Assembly: GCA_008501735.1 (NCBI GenBank)
Contig: QQUF01000016.1
Location: 120,682 to 184,681 of the forward strand
DNA: 64,000 nucleotides
Reading direction: 5' to 3'
Source: Calditrichota bacterium
GTDB taxonomy: Bacteria > CLD3
In this document: piece by piece, positions 1 through 8,710 of the stretch
Position numbering within the stretch: position 1 is the first letter of the stretch
How the letters are laid out: the number at the start of each line of letters is the position of its first letter
Translations under genes and position numbers: made by a program
The notes under the pieces: generated by a model
What the model saw: the letters and a program-made list of their open reading frames with translations, nothing else
Database searches by the model: none
Told to the model about the DNA's origin: nothing

Positions 1-806
1 CTGAAAATGGCGTAAAAGTCAGTTCTTTCGGCAATGAATACGAAATTACAGGTCGTTACATTATTGCTTCTGACGGAGTTGAGTCACAGGTCGCTCGTTT
101 TGCAGGAATTAAAAACACAATGAAGCTCAAAGACATTCATTCTTGCATTCAGTACTTAGTAAGAGACATTGAAATTGACGAAGAATGCATTGATATTTAC
201 GTCGGAAATAAAGTTTCTCCGGGCGGTTATGTTTGGGTTTTTCCAAAAGGTAAAAGAATGGCGAATGTTGGACTTGGAATTTGTACGAATAAAAGCAAAA
301 ATAAAAATGCAAAAGCCTACCTTGACGAATTTATGGAAAAGCATTTTCCAAAAGGTAAAATCGTTGGAATGGTTCTCGGAGCAGTTCCTGGAAGTTCTTA
401 CGTAAAACAACTCGTAAAAGACAACATTCTTTTTATCGGTGATGCAGCAAGACAAGTGAATCCGCTGACTGGTGGTGGAATTTTCTTTGCTTTGGAAGCA
501 GGAAGAATTTCTGGTGAAGTAATCGCAGAAGCACACCGAAAAGGCGATAATTCGATTTTACAAAATTATCAAACAATTTGGGACAAAGAATACGGCAAGT
601 TGTTTTCGATGTACTACAAAATGCGAAAACTTTTCCTTTCTATGAACGACGACGAATTCGATTTCCTTGTCCAAGAAGTAAACAAAGTTGCGTCAAAGTA
701 TGACGGTGGAACAAATTTCAACAAACAAATTCCCGAAATTCTTTGGAAAGCATTTACAAAAAATCCGAAATTTATGCTGAAAGCCGGTTTAAGTATGTTT
801 AAATAA
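1..806 (+). CDS. Geranylgeranyl reductase family flavoprotein, C-terminal part (5' end outside window)
   Basis: The reading frame is open from base 3, well before the first ATG at 120, and the extra residues (GRYIIASDGVES) are the typical second Rossmann motif of the family, so the gene starts outside the window. Nucleotides 438-479 encode GDAARQVNPLTGGG, the hallmark FAD-binding/ring motif of geranylgeranyl reductase family flavoproteins. These enzymes reduce isoprenoid double bonds or act as general FAD-dependent oxidoreductases; the substrate here cannot be told. The protein is probably cytoplasmic or membrane-associated. It ends 30 bases before a convergent T9SS cargo gene, with a shared hairpin terminator between them. 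Confidence 0.85.
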   Translation, partial: ENGVKVSSFGNEYEITGRYIIASDGVESQVARFAGIKNTMKLKDIHSCIQYLVRDIEIDEECIDIYVGNKVSPGGYVWVFPKGKRMANVGLGICTNKSKNKNAKAYLDEFMEKHFPKGKIVGMVLGAVPGSSYVKQLVKDNILFIGDAARQVNPLTGGGIFFALEAGRISGEVIAEAHRKGDNSILQNYQTIWDKEYGKLFSMYYKMRKLFLSMNDDEFDFLVQEVNKVASKYDGGTNFNKQIPEILWKAFTKNPKFMLKAGLSMFK

Positions 807-830
807 AAAAGCCCAATTTCTTGGGCTTTT
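807..830. terminator. Bidirectional intrinsic terminator
   Basis: A perfect 10-bp stem (AAAAGCCCAA / TTGGGCTTTT, 4-base loop) with an A-tract on one side and a T-tract on the other lies between two convergent genes, so it can end transcription from both sides. Confidence 0.8.
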
Positions 831-837
831 AAAGTAG

Positions 838-3800
838 TTATTTGACAAATAGCATTTTTCGAGTTTGCTGAAAACTATCAGTTTTTAATTTGTAAAAATA
901 AATTCCACTACTTACAATGTTTCCTTTTTCGTCACTTCCATTCCAAGAGACTTTGTAGTTTGATGGCTCTAAATTTTGGTTTACCAAAGTTTTTACTTTT
1001 TGCCCTTTAGTGTTAAAAATGCTCAAGTTTATAAAAGATGTTTTGGGAATTCCAAAGCTAATATTTGTTTTGGGGTTGAATGGATTTGGGTAATTTTGCT
1101 CAAGTTCAAATTCTGTTGGTACTGTTACTGTCTTTTCTGAAATACCTTCTGCATTCTCAATATTTTCCTTCAAAAACAATGATTTACCAATTTTAATTTC
1201 GTAACTCACATTTTTACTCAAGTCATCAGAGTTCCTTTTCCAAACGGCAAGAGTGTAGTAACCGCTACTTGAAATTTTCACTGTAAAGTCTTCATTTGCT
1301 CCGTCTAAAGCTGAGTATGAAATTCCCGCGTTTCCGTAAGAATCAACGTAGTAATCAGATTTTTTCGAATAAAGTTCATCTTTGTCGTAAAATGAAAACC
1401 CTAAATCAACGTCTGTAGAATTGTTTATCAACTGGAAAATATAATTTCCCGAAAGGTGAATTGAAGGTGGAAAGTAAAATTCATAAATTCGTAAAAGAGA
1501 ATTTGAACCCATTGTAAAACTTCCAATTGAAACAGGAGTAGTTTGCAATCCGCTGATTGTGTAAGAACCTGTTTCATTTGTACCTTCGATTACAAAATCA
1601 GTTAAAGAGCTTTTATTCCCTAATCCAGAGAAAGAAGGAACATAATTTTCACGCGTAATACCAAAATAATATTTACCTTTTGGTGCAACATTGCCGTTCA
1701 CAATGACAAAGTCGTTTCTTCCTGAAGCCCAGTTTGAAGATTCCAAAGCTGTTTCAAAGCCATTTTCACTATCGGAATAGTCGTTGTGAAGCCTTATGTC
1801 AAAATCATTTGTCATTGAAGTCGGAATTATGGAAACTCCTAACAAATTTTTTGAATAACCTCCCCAAGAAAGTGGTAAACCAAAACCAAAATCAAAACCG
1901 TCACAATTATAAAAAGTTGCTCCTGTTGTATTTTTTTTCGGAGGTGCATTTCTTGAAACAGGACTTTGATTCAAAAGTGGATAAGGTGACCAAACTTTTT
2001 GGGTTGTAAAAGTATTGTCATTTTCATTTGTTTCCCAAATTTCCTCGTCTGCATCTAAAAATGCTTTAACAGTGTGTCTTCCTCCTCTAACGTTGTAAGG
2101 TCCTTTGTTTGTCAATTTTTTTGTATTTCCGGTGCCGACTCCTGAAGTAGAAAGATAGTAATACTGAACATCATCAACATAAACTTTACTTTCGTGAGAG
2201 AGTGCATCACCTTCGCCATTATTTTGGTAAGCAAAATTTAAGTAAGTTGAAGTAGAGTTTCCATTCAATGTGGAAGAATTTTGGCAATTTGAGTTTGTTG
2301 CAGAATTATCTTTTCTAACGACCAAAGCATCGTCCCAACCACTTGGAGTTAATTCATCTAAATTTGGTCGGGTTAGTTTTGCCTTCCAAACTCCTCTTCC
2401 GTTAGTTGCAGCGAAAAGATATCCTGAGTTTTGGTCAATTCTTAATTCTTTCACAATAACATTCGGCAGTGCATCATCAAAAGAATACCAATTACTTCCT
2501 GCATCAGGCGAAAAGAAAACCCCTAAATCTGTTCCAATATAAAGGTGGTCAGTGTAAGTTGGATCTATTACGATTGTGTTTACAGGGTGATTTAAACCGG
2601 AAGGAGTTATATCAGTCCAAGTTGCTCCTGTGTCGTTTGTTTTGTAAATGTGACCAGGCGAAGTCGAATTACTAAAACCACTAAAAGTTATGTATGCTTT
2701 TGTGTGACAATCTGGGTCAATTGCAATGGATTTTACTATTCTTTGTGGCAAAGAACCTGTAATGTTAGTTTTGCCACTTGAGTAAGCTGAGGTTGTTACA
2801 AAGACAGTTCCATCAGTTGCTCCTGTATAAATCACATTTGAGTTATTTGGGGCAATTGCAATTGCAGAAATTTTTTCGGTTCCACCTCCTGTTAAGTCTC
2901 CACTTCCAATTGTGTTCCAATTACTCATTTTATCTGTGGTTTTCCAAATCCTATAAGTTCCACCGTAAAGTACGGAAGAGTTATTTGGGTCCATTTCCAT
3001 TGGAGCATAAAATCTACATCTCCCGTCAGCAACATCATCTGTATAAGAAATACCACTATTTTTGTTAGAAAAAGATGCTCCTCCATTAGTAGACCTTAAT
3101 GGCTTAAAATTTACATAACTTGAGTAGGCATAAGTTGGGTCGTTAAAATCGAATTCTGTTGCTCCTCCATCTCCAGTCCTTGCAATATTCCAAGTCGAAG
3201 AAGCTAATTTAGAAATTGTTCCATTATCTTGAGTTCCAGAAAGCAAAACTTCGTTATCAGTTGGGTGAATTGCTACGCTATTGCATTGTGTAATTTCCAT
3301 TCCATAACTAATTTTTGTAAAATTCTGGAAATCATCTGTCGTCTTGAAAACTCCTCCATCGCAACCAATAAAAAAAGTATTTGTATCGGTCGGATGTCTT
3401 ACCAAAACTCTTTGGTCTGCGTGAACGTATTTTGAGTTTGAAGGGTTATAAGTCCAATGGCTTTTTTTATAGAAATTAGAGCCTCCATTTTTAGATCTCC
3501 AAAGGTCTAATCCACCAACATAAATTTTGTTGTGATTTCCTCTATCAGTCAAAATCGTATTACAAGACCAACCTTGAGAACCCAAAACATTTGCAGAATT
3601 ATTTTCTAAACTCCAAGTTTGTCCATAATCTGTAGATTTCAAAATCCCTAAAGTTGAGCCATCTGAGTTATCTTCAATCATAGCAAAGGCTTCATTGTAA
3701 TAGCCAGAAGAAGAACCGTAATCAACTGAGACACGACCAATTGATAAAGACAAACTTGAAGGCATTGTTGAAGCACTCCAAGTATTTCCAAAATCATTTG

Positions 3801-4737
3801 AGTAAAAAACTCCAAAACCCGTAACTCCGCAGACAAATTTATTTAAGTCATTTGGATTTTGCACTAAATCAGTAACATCGGCATTCGCAGCACCAACAGC
3901 TGTACTAATAGAAACTTGTGTCCAATTCTCTCCATTATCACTACTTTGGAAAATTCCACGACTCGTTGCGGCAAGTACAATTCCTGTAAAACTTGTATGA
4001 ATTATTTTGTAAAAATTAACTGAACCTGTGTAAGCAGCACTAAAATTTGTTGCATTCCAAGTTGCTCCACCATCTGTAGATTTTAAAACTGCGGAACTTG
4101 AGACTGTTACACCTGCAGTATTTTCACCGTCTGTCCCAATTAAAATCTCGTCAGGATTTGAACCCCTCAAGGAGATTGCTGAAACGCGTAAATTTGGAAT
4201 GTTGTCATCAAGAGCGCTCCAAGAACTTCCACCACTTGTTGTCTTCCAAATTCCACCGCCGTTAGTTCCTGCATAAATTATGTTCGGGTTTGATGGATTT
4301 ACAGCGAGAGCAAGAACTCGTCCTGCGATTGCATTTTTTGAAGGACCAACGGATTCCCAAGTATTTTCATAATTGAGTTCATTCCCACCTTTATTCTTTC
4401 CTCCGTGAATTTTAGGAATTCCATCATTAATTTTGCTACCAAAACCCGGAATTGTCGTCTTTAGTGTTTCGTACTGTTCAAAAACATAGTTTGTTGGGAA
4501 ACTACCAGATGGGTAAGCAAGTTCATAAAATTTAACCCAATCTCTCATAAATGGTTTGAAACCAGTTCCTTTCCCTTTTTTTTCGCCTCTCAAATATTTA
4601 AGAGCAATCGGATTTTTTTCAAGGTTGTATTGCTTTACCCATTTTTCATTTCTTGCTTGCCAATTTTCAGCATTAACTCCACTCGTCATAAATGCTATTG
4701 AAGTAATTATTCCTAAAGAAAGATTTAATAATTTCAT
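838..4737 (-). CDS. T9SS-secreted BNR/VPS10-type beta-propeller protein
   Basis: This 1299-residue protein has an N-terminal signal peptide (hydrophobic core in residues 3-22). It then carries many BNR/sortilin-like repeats (for example NPNIIYAGTNGGGIWKT near residue 155, and repeated STDGGATW-type Asp boxes) that form beta-propellers through about residue 790. A CARDB-like adhesion segment follows (YNVRGGRHTVKAFLDADEE, near 890-950), with beta-rich regions after it. The last ~80 residues are a type A T9SS sorting domain (QNYPNPFNPKTN, WNGSDEKGN, SSGIYFYKLK). It should be exported by Sec, moved across the outer membrane by the type IX system and anchored or released after sorting-domain cleavage. 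The ligand is unknown. Its ATG overlaps the stop of the upstream small gene (ATGA), so the two are translationally coupled. Confidence 0.88.
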   Translation of the reverse strand: MKLLNLSLGIITSIAFMTSGVNAENWQARNEKWVKQYNLEKNPIALKYLRGEKKGKGTGFKPFMRDWVKFYELAYPSGSFPTNYVFEQYETLKTTIPGFGSKINDGIPKIHGGKNKGGNELNYENTWESVGPSKNAIAGRVLALAVNPSNPNIIYAGTNGGGIWKTTSGGSSWSALDDNIPNLRVSAISLRGSNPDEILIGTDGENTAGVTVSSSAVLKSTDGGATWNATNFSAAYTGSVNFYKIIHTSFTGIVLAATSRGIFQSSDNGENWTQVSISTAVGAANADVTDLVQNPNDLNKFVCGVTGFGVFYSNDFGNTWSASTMPSSLSLSIGRVSVDYGSSSGYYNEAFAMIEDNSDGSTLGILKSTDYGQTWSLENNSANVLGSQGWSCNTILTDRGNHNKIYVGGLDLWRSKNGGSNFYKKSHWTYNPSNSKYVHADQRVLVRHPTDTNTFFIGCDGGVFKTTDDFQNFTKISYGMEITQCNSVAIHPTDNEVLLSGTQDNGTISKLASSTWNIARTGDGGATEFDFNDPTYAYSSYVNFKPLRSTNGGASFSNKNSGISYTDDVADGRCRFYAPMEMDPNNSSVLYGGTYRIWKTTDKMSNWNTIGSGDLTGGGTEKISAIAIAPNNSNVIYTGATDGTVFVTTSAYSSGKTNITGSLPQRIVKSIAIDPDCHTKAYITFSGFSNSTSPGHIYKTNDTGATWTDITPSGLNHPVNTIVIDPTYTDHLYIGTDLGVFFSPDAGSNWYSFDDALPNVIVKELRIDQNSGYLFAATNGRGVWKAKLTRPNLDELTPSGWDDALVVRKDNSATNSNCQNSSTLNGNSTSTYLNFAYQNNGEGDALSHESKVYVDDVQYYYLSTSGVGTGNTKKLTNKGPYNVRGGRHTVKAFLDADEEIWETNENDNTFTTQKVWSPYPLLNQSPVSRNAPPKKNTTGATFYNCDGFDFGFGLPLSWGGYSKNLLGVSIIPTSMTNDFDIRLHNDYSDSENGFETALESSNWASGRNDFVIVNGNVAPKGKYYFGITRENYVPSFSGLGNKSSLTDFVIEGTNETGSYTISGLQTTPVSIGSFTMGSNSLLRIYEFYFPPSIHLSGNYIFQLINNSTDVDLGFSFYDKDELYSKKSDYYVDSYGNAGISYSALDGANEDFTVKISSSGYYTLAVWKRNSDDLSKNVSYEIKIGKSLFLKENIENAEGISEKTVTVPTEFELEQNYPNPFNPKTNISFGIPKTSFINLSIFNTKGQKVKTLVNQNLEPSNYKVSWNGSDEKGNIVSSGIYFYKLKTDSFQQTRKMLFVK

Positions 4738-5054
4738 TTTTCTAATCCTTGTGTTTTTTCTTGTCGTTGTAATTTTAGCGTTCTGATTGCTTGTTGAAGT
4801 TTAGTTGCCAACTTGTTGTTCTTTTGTAGTTTGGCTTTTTCTAAATTTTTACTCAAAAACAATAGCTCCTCGTCTTTTTTAAGTTCTTCTAACTTCTTTA
4901 TGAGCTTAAGACCCTCTGTCTCAGAAAAAGGATTTTCGATTTGAGAGACTATTTTTTTCTTTTTAAACTCTAGGTTTTCAGTATTGCCTAAACCTATTGA
5001 GATGAAAGTTGTGTTAAGTGTTAAAACTGTAATGAGAATTTTTAAATTTTTCAT
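4734..5054 (-). CDS. Small secreted Lys/Glu-rich coiled-coil protein
   Basis: This 106-residue protein of unrecognised family has a likely signal peptide (residues 1-23, MKNLKILITVLTLNTTF...). A charged, heptad-like helical region of Lys, Glu and Leu runs from about residue 28 to the end. Its TGA overlaps the ATG of the large BNR-repeat cargo downstream by one ATGA, so the two are likely co-translated. It could act as a periplasmic helper or stabiliser for the cargo, but that is inference from position only. It is transcribed divergently from the TonB-dependent receptor across about 250 bases of intergenic DNA. Confidence 0.7.
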   Translation of the reverse strand: MKNLKILITVLTLNTTFISIGLGNTENLEFKKKKIVSQIENPFSETEGLKLIKKLEELKKDEELLFLSKNLEKAKLQKNNKLATKLQQAIRTLKLQRQEKTQGLEK

Positions 5055-5180
5055 TTTCTGTTCCTATAAAAAATTATTATTGAATTGTTTTGATTAGGAT
5101 AATTCACAGAACGTGCCAACCTTAAAAACCTCAATTAAAACCTTTGAATGATTTTTTTGAATTTATCGTTAAATAAGTTG

Positions 5181-5196
5181 TGTTACTATGGTAACA
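5181..5196. promoter_or_regulatory. 16-bp operator-like palindrome in a divergent intergenic region
   Basis: TGTTAC-TATG-GTAACA has perfect 6-bp arms and lies midway between the divergent small coiled-coil gene and the TonB-dependent receptor. The arms are too short and not followed by a T-tract, so a terminator is unlikely. A dimeric repressor or activator site is the simplest reading. The regulator is unknown. The rest of the 5055-5302 gap shows no gene. Confidence 0.35.
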
Positions 5197-5302
5197 TTGT
5201 CGAAATAGCAACTTTCATTATAGTTTTAAATCTTATAGTAAAATTTATTTTTAGCTTTATTTTATGACTTCAATTTTTTAATGGCTAAAGTCAGGTATAG
5301 AT

Positions 5303-7480
5303 TTGTCCCGTATTTTTACTTTAACATTTGTGGTTGCATTATTTTTGCAAATTGGATTTTCAGAAACACTTGAGCCTTACACAAATCTCAATGGAAAAGT
5401 CCTTTCGCAAAATTCAAACTCGCCGATTCCTTTTGCAAACGTAGTTTTACTTGGCTCAAAATTTTTCACTCAAACTGACGAGAAAGGTGAATTTTCACTC
5501 CAAGTTCTTGAAACAGGAAAGTTTACTTTAGAAATTTCACACGTCAGTTTCCTTACTTACAAAGAACAAATTGAAATTCAAGAGTTCACAGAAATTTCGC
5601 TCAACGTCAAGCTCATCGAAGCAAGTTTTGAAGTTCAAGAAATCCTAATTTCGGATTCGCTTTCAGAAGCCTTGAATTTTTCAAAGCCAAACAAAATTCT
5701 TTCAAGACAGAAAATTTTGGACTCTGGTGCAAAATCAGTTACAGAAATTTTGGAAGAAATCCCTGGTGTTTACATTCAGAAATCTTCAGATGGAACAGCG
5801 AAACTTAGTTTTCGTGGTTCAGGAACGGAAAGAGTTTTAGTGCTTTACGACGGTGAAAATTTTCAAACAGCTTCTTCGGGAACAGATTTAAGTACTTTGA
5901 GTTTGGAGAATCTCGAAAGAATCGAAATTTACAAAGGCAACTCTTCTGCACAATTTGGCTCAGGAGCAATTGGCGGAGCAATCAACTTAGTCCCTTTGAA
6001 AAAAATTCGCAAAAATGAAATCGGAACTAGTTTCTCAGCAGGTTCATTCTCAACCTTTCAAAATCGTAATTTTGTTTCTTTAAAAGGCAAAATTCCAACT
6101 TATTTTGCTTTCTCGGAAGGTTTCAGCAAAGGTGATTTTGCTTACACAGAACAAGTCGGAGACGGAGAGTTTCGGGCAAAAAGAAAGAGAAACGAAAGGA
6201 AGCAATTTTCGGGCTTCGTAAGTGTGAAAAAAGAATTTACAAATGAGTTCTCAGCTTCAGTTTTTAGTGATATTTTTTACCGAGATAAAGAGATTCCAAA
6301 GTTGGTTGCAGAGTCCGAGAAACTTTTGAGCGAAGAAGAAAAAAACTTTTCAGGCAAAATTGAACTTACCCAAAAAATCGGTCAAAAAGAATTTCGCTTA
6401 GGTTTTGGAAGCAATTTCTTAAGTAGCGATTTCTCACAAAAAACTAATCCTTTCTACGATTCGAAAACTGAAACTCAAAACCTTTTTACAACCTTTAACT
6501 TTCAAAATAAAAAATTCAGAATTGGAAGTAAGTTTTTTGCCGAAACGCAAACAACAGAAAGTAAAACAACCTTTTCTACAATCGACGTTTTTGAAAAAAG
6601 AGAATCAAAAAGAAAAATTCTTTCAGTTTTTGGAAACAGAAAGTTCACTTTCTCAAAATTTGATATTTTTCTTAACGGAAGGGCAGATAAAGTTTTCGAT
6701 AAAGGAAAAAACAGTTCAGGAACATTCTACTCAGCTAAAATTCAAAATTTTTATAAAATAAATGAAGCCTTAACTTTTCAATTTTCAGCGGGAAAAGGAT
6801 TTAGATTACCAGAGTTTTCAAGTTTGTTTTTGGAGTCGGATTTCCAAGCAGAAGGAAACGAAAACTTAGAACCTGAAGAAAGTTTTGACTTTGAGTTTGG
6901 AGCAGAATTAAACTTTGCAAAATCTGGTGGAATTTTCAATTCTGAGCTTACTTTTTTCTATTCAAAAATTGATGAAATAATTGTTTGGCGAAGAAATCTT
7001 TACAATCGTTATTCACCGGTGAATGACGAAAAGGCTTTTAGTCGTGGTTTTGAAACAAGTTTTTCGGCTGGATTTTTTGAACAAAAGCTGAAGTTTGAAA
7101 GCAGTTACACTTACAACCTTGCTACAAATGAAACTGACGAGCCAAACAAAAAAGGTAAAATTTTGCCGAATAGACCAAAGCATCAAGCCAACTTCGGATT
7201 TTCGGTTGAGCAGTTAGGTCTTAGGTTTAGAAGCAAAACTCAATTTGTGAGTGAGCGTTTTGAAACAGAATCAAATCAAGACAAAGTTGCTGTTCACGAT
7301 TCAGGTTTGGATAACTACATAAAAACAGATTTTAGTTTGAGCAAAAAGTATGAATTTTCAAGTTGGAACTTTGAAGTCTCCTGTTTCTTAGAAAATGCTT
7401 TTGACGAAGAATACGCAAACTTAGCTTTTAGCCCAAGTTCGGGTAGAAGCTGGCGAATTGAAGTTGAGTTTAGAAAGTAA
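5303..7480 (+). CDS. TonB-dependent outer-membrane receptor with N-terminal carboxypeptidase-regulatory-like domain
   Basis: This 725-residue protein has a signal peptide (residues 1-20). A CarboxypepD_reg-like beta-sandwich follows (about 27-105: LNGKVLSQNSNSPIPFANVV). Next come a plug domain (about 125-230: VTEILEEIPGVYIQ, RVLVLYDGENFQ, SSAQFGSGAIGGAINLVP) and a 22-strand barrel ending in aromatic-rich strands. This is the standard Bacteroidota TonB-dependent transporter design for metal chelates, cobalamin or oligosaccharides; the substrate is not predictable. No in-frame ATG exists between the upstream stop at 5279-5281 and the signal peptide, so a TTG start is chosen. A palindromic repeat follows the stop codon. 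Confidence 0.88.
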   Translation: MSRIFTLTFVVALFLQIGFSETLEPYTNLNGKVLSQNSNSPIPFANVVLLGSKFFTQTDEKGEFSLQVLETGKFTLEISHVSFLTYKEQIEIQEFTEISLNVKLIEASFEVQEILISDSLSEALNFSKPNKILSRQKILDSGAKSVTEILEEIPGVYIQKSSDGTAKLSFRGSGTERVLVLYDGENFQTASSGTDLSTLSLENLERIEIYKGNSSAQFGSGAIGGAINLVPLKKIRKNEIGTSFSAGSFSTFQNRNFVSLKGKIPTYFAFSEGFSKGDFAYTEQVGDGEFRAKRKRNERKQFSGFVSVKKEFTNEFSASVFSDIFYRDKEIPKLVAESEKLLSEEEKNFSGKIELTQKIGQKEFRLGFGSNFLSSDFSQKTNPFYDSKTETQNLFTTFNFQNKKFRIGSKFFAETQTTESKTTFSTIDVFEKRESKRKILSVFGNRKFTFSKFDIFLNGRADKVFDKGKNSSGTFYSAKIQNFYKINEALTFQFSAGKGFRLPEFSSLFLESDFQAEGNENLEPEESFDFEFGAELNFAKSGGIFNSELTFFYSKIDEIIVWRRNLYNRYSPVNDEKAFSRGFETSFSAGFFEQKLKFESSYTYNLATNETDEPNKKGKILPNRPKHQANFGFSVEQLGLRFRSKTQFVSERFETESNQDKVAVHDSGLDNYIKTDFSLSKKYEFSSWNFEVSCFLENAFDEEYANLAFSPSSGRSWRIEVEFRK

Positions 7481-7491
7481 AATTTATAAAA

Positions 7492-7524
7492 ACCTATCCG
7501 ATGGCTTAAAGCCATCGGATAGGT
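7492..7524. repeat. REP-like 33-bp intergenic palindrome
   Basis: A perfect inverted repeat of 16 bp on each side of a single central A, with the core GGCTTAAAGCC, sits 11 bases after the receptor stop codon and 5 bases before the end of the convergent DUF4126 gene. It could serve as a terminator, but the long GC-rich arms and the core shared with other palindromes in the window make it look like a REP/MITE-type repeat. Confidence 0.6.
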
Positions 7525-7529
7525 AAATT

Positions 7530-8710
7530 TTAAAAATTTTCTTTAAATTTCTTCTTCCACAGAAAATATCGAATTGTACAAAAAACAGGTGCAGCGATAA
7601 ACCCCAAAGCAATTCCCAAAATAAAAAATAAAAAGGTGTAAAGCCGAATGAACAACTTTGTTTTCAATGAGTCTTTTGTAGAAATGAATTTTTTGTAAGG
7701 TGAGAAAAGAGTGATTTTTGCAACCAAAACACTTGCGATAAAACCAAAAATCGGAACTAATCCCAAAAGGAAAGATAAAACTAAAACTTGATAAAATTTG
7801 CGGTTCAAAGTTTTGATGAAATCCTTTTCAGTTGGCTCTTCAAATAATTTATTGGCACAACTTGGGCAAGTTTGTTTCGGTGAGTTTTTAGTTAATTTAT
7901 TGGCACAACTTGGACATCTTCTTTGAGCCAATAAATTAAATTTATGGTCTTCAAGTTGCCTAACAAATTTCTCTGACTTTTGACCGAGTAGAGTGATTGC
8001 TGAAATTTTATTTTGAGTTGTTCCGCAATGAAAACAGTTCACTGCAAAAGGTAGAATTTTTTCATTACAATTTTGGCAACTCACTTTTTGACTTTCAACT
8101 TTTGCCTCGTGTTTTCTGACTGAGTAAACAAAAGCAGAAACTAAGATTCCGTAAACTGCAACCATCAAAATTCCGCTCCAAATGAGCAAAAAGAATCCGA
8201 ACAAAACCAAACTGTCTTCGAGCCAACTAATGAATTGCCCGATTAACAAATTATCGTCTTCGTCAATGTCTTGGAGGAAATTTATAAATTGTGTTCTGAG
8301 AGCGGCAAGGAAGAAAACTGCCAAAGTTCCGAAAACAAGCAAAACAGTGAAAGCATCAAAACCTGCCCATTGAACTTGCTCAAGAACTTCAGAAGCATTT
8401 TCGTTGAGCATTCCTAATTCGATTGCTAAGTAACTTGCCGATTTTAAGTAAGGCTCGAATTCGTTCAAAAGTGCTTTGACTTCGGGAATTTTATCACCGA
8501 CAAATTCCAAACCCGAAAGAACACCAAGCAAAATCAGAAGCCAATTTTTAGCGAAAAATGAACTCGCTTCAATCGGCTGAATGTTTTCAACTGTTCCGGG
8601 AAAGAATTCAGGATAAGTCAGAAAAGAGCAATTAAAAAGGCAGGAAAGAAAGTCCGCATCGAAAAAAGCGGAATCACTCCAACTGTAGAAATTATTTGAG
8701 TTATTGACAT
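7530..8710 (-). CDS. DUF4126-like membrane protein with C-terminal zinc ribbons, interrupted by a single-base frameshift
   Basis: The N-terminus reads from an ATG at 8710 (MSITQIISTVGVIPLFSMRT...), with the small, hydrophobic look of the DUF4126 N-terminal segment, but hits a TGA after 30 codons. Restoring one T in the T-run at 8622-8625 joins it to the long downstream frame (LTYPEFFPGTVENIQ...LLILLGVLSGLEFVGDKIPEV), typical of the same domain. After several membrane helices come one zinc ribbon (CQNC...CFHC) and a duplicated CPSCANKL motif, then two C-terminal helices. Function is unknown. The ATG overlaps the stop of the upstream gene by 10 bases, implying one operon. The frameshift may be a sequencing or assembly error. 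Confidence 0.6.

Noticed and set aside
5298..5305. TAGATTTG, a perfect -7-type box overlapping the TTG start of the TonB receptor
   Set aside because: No TTG or similar -33 element lies 18-20 bases upstream and the resulting transcript would lose the start codon, so it is most likely chance.
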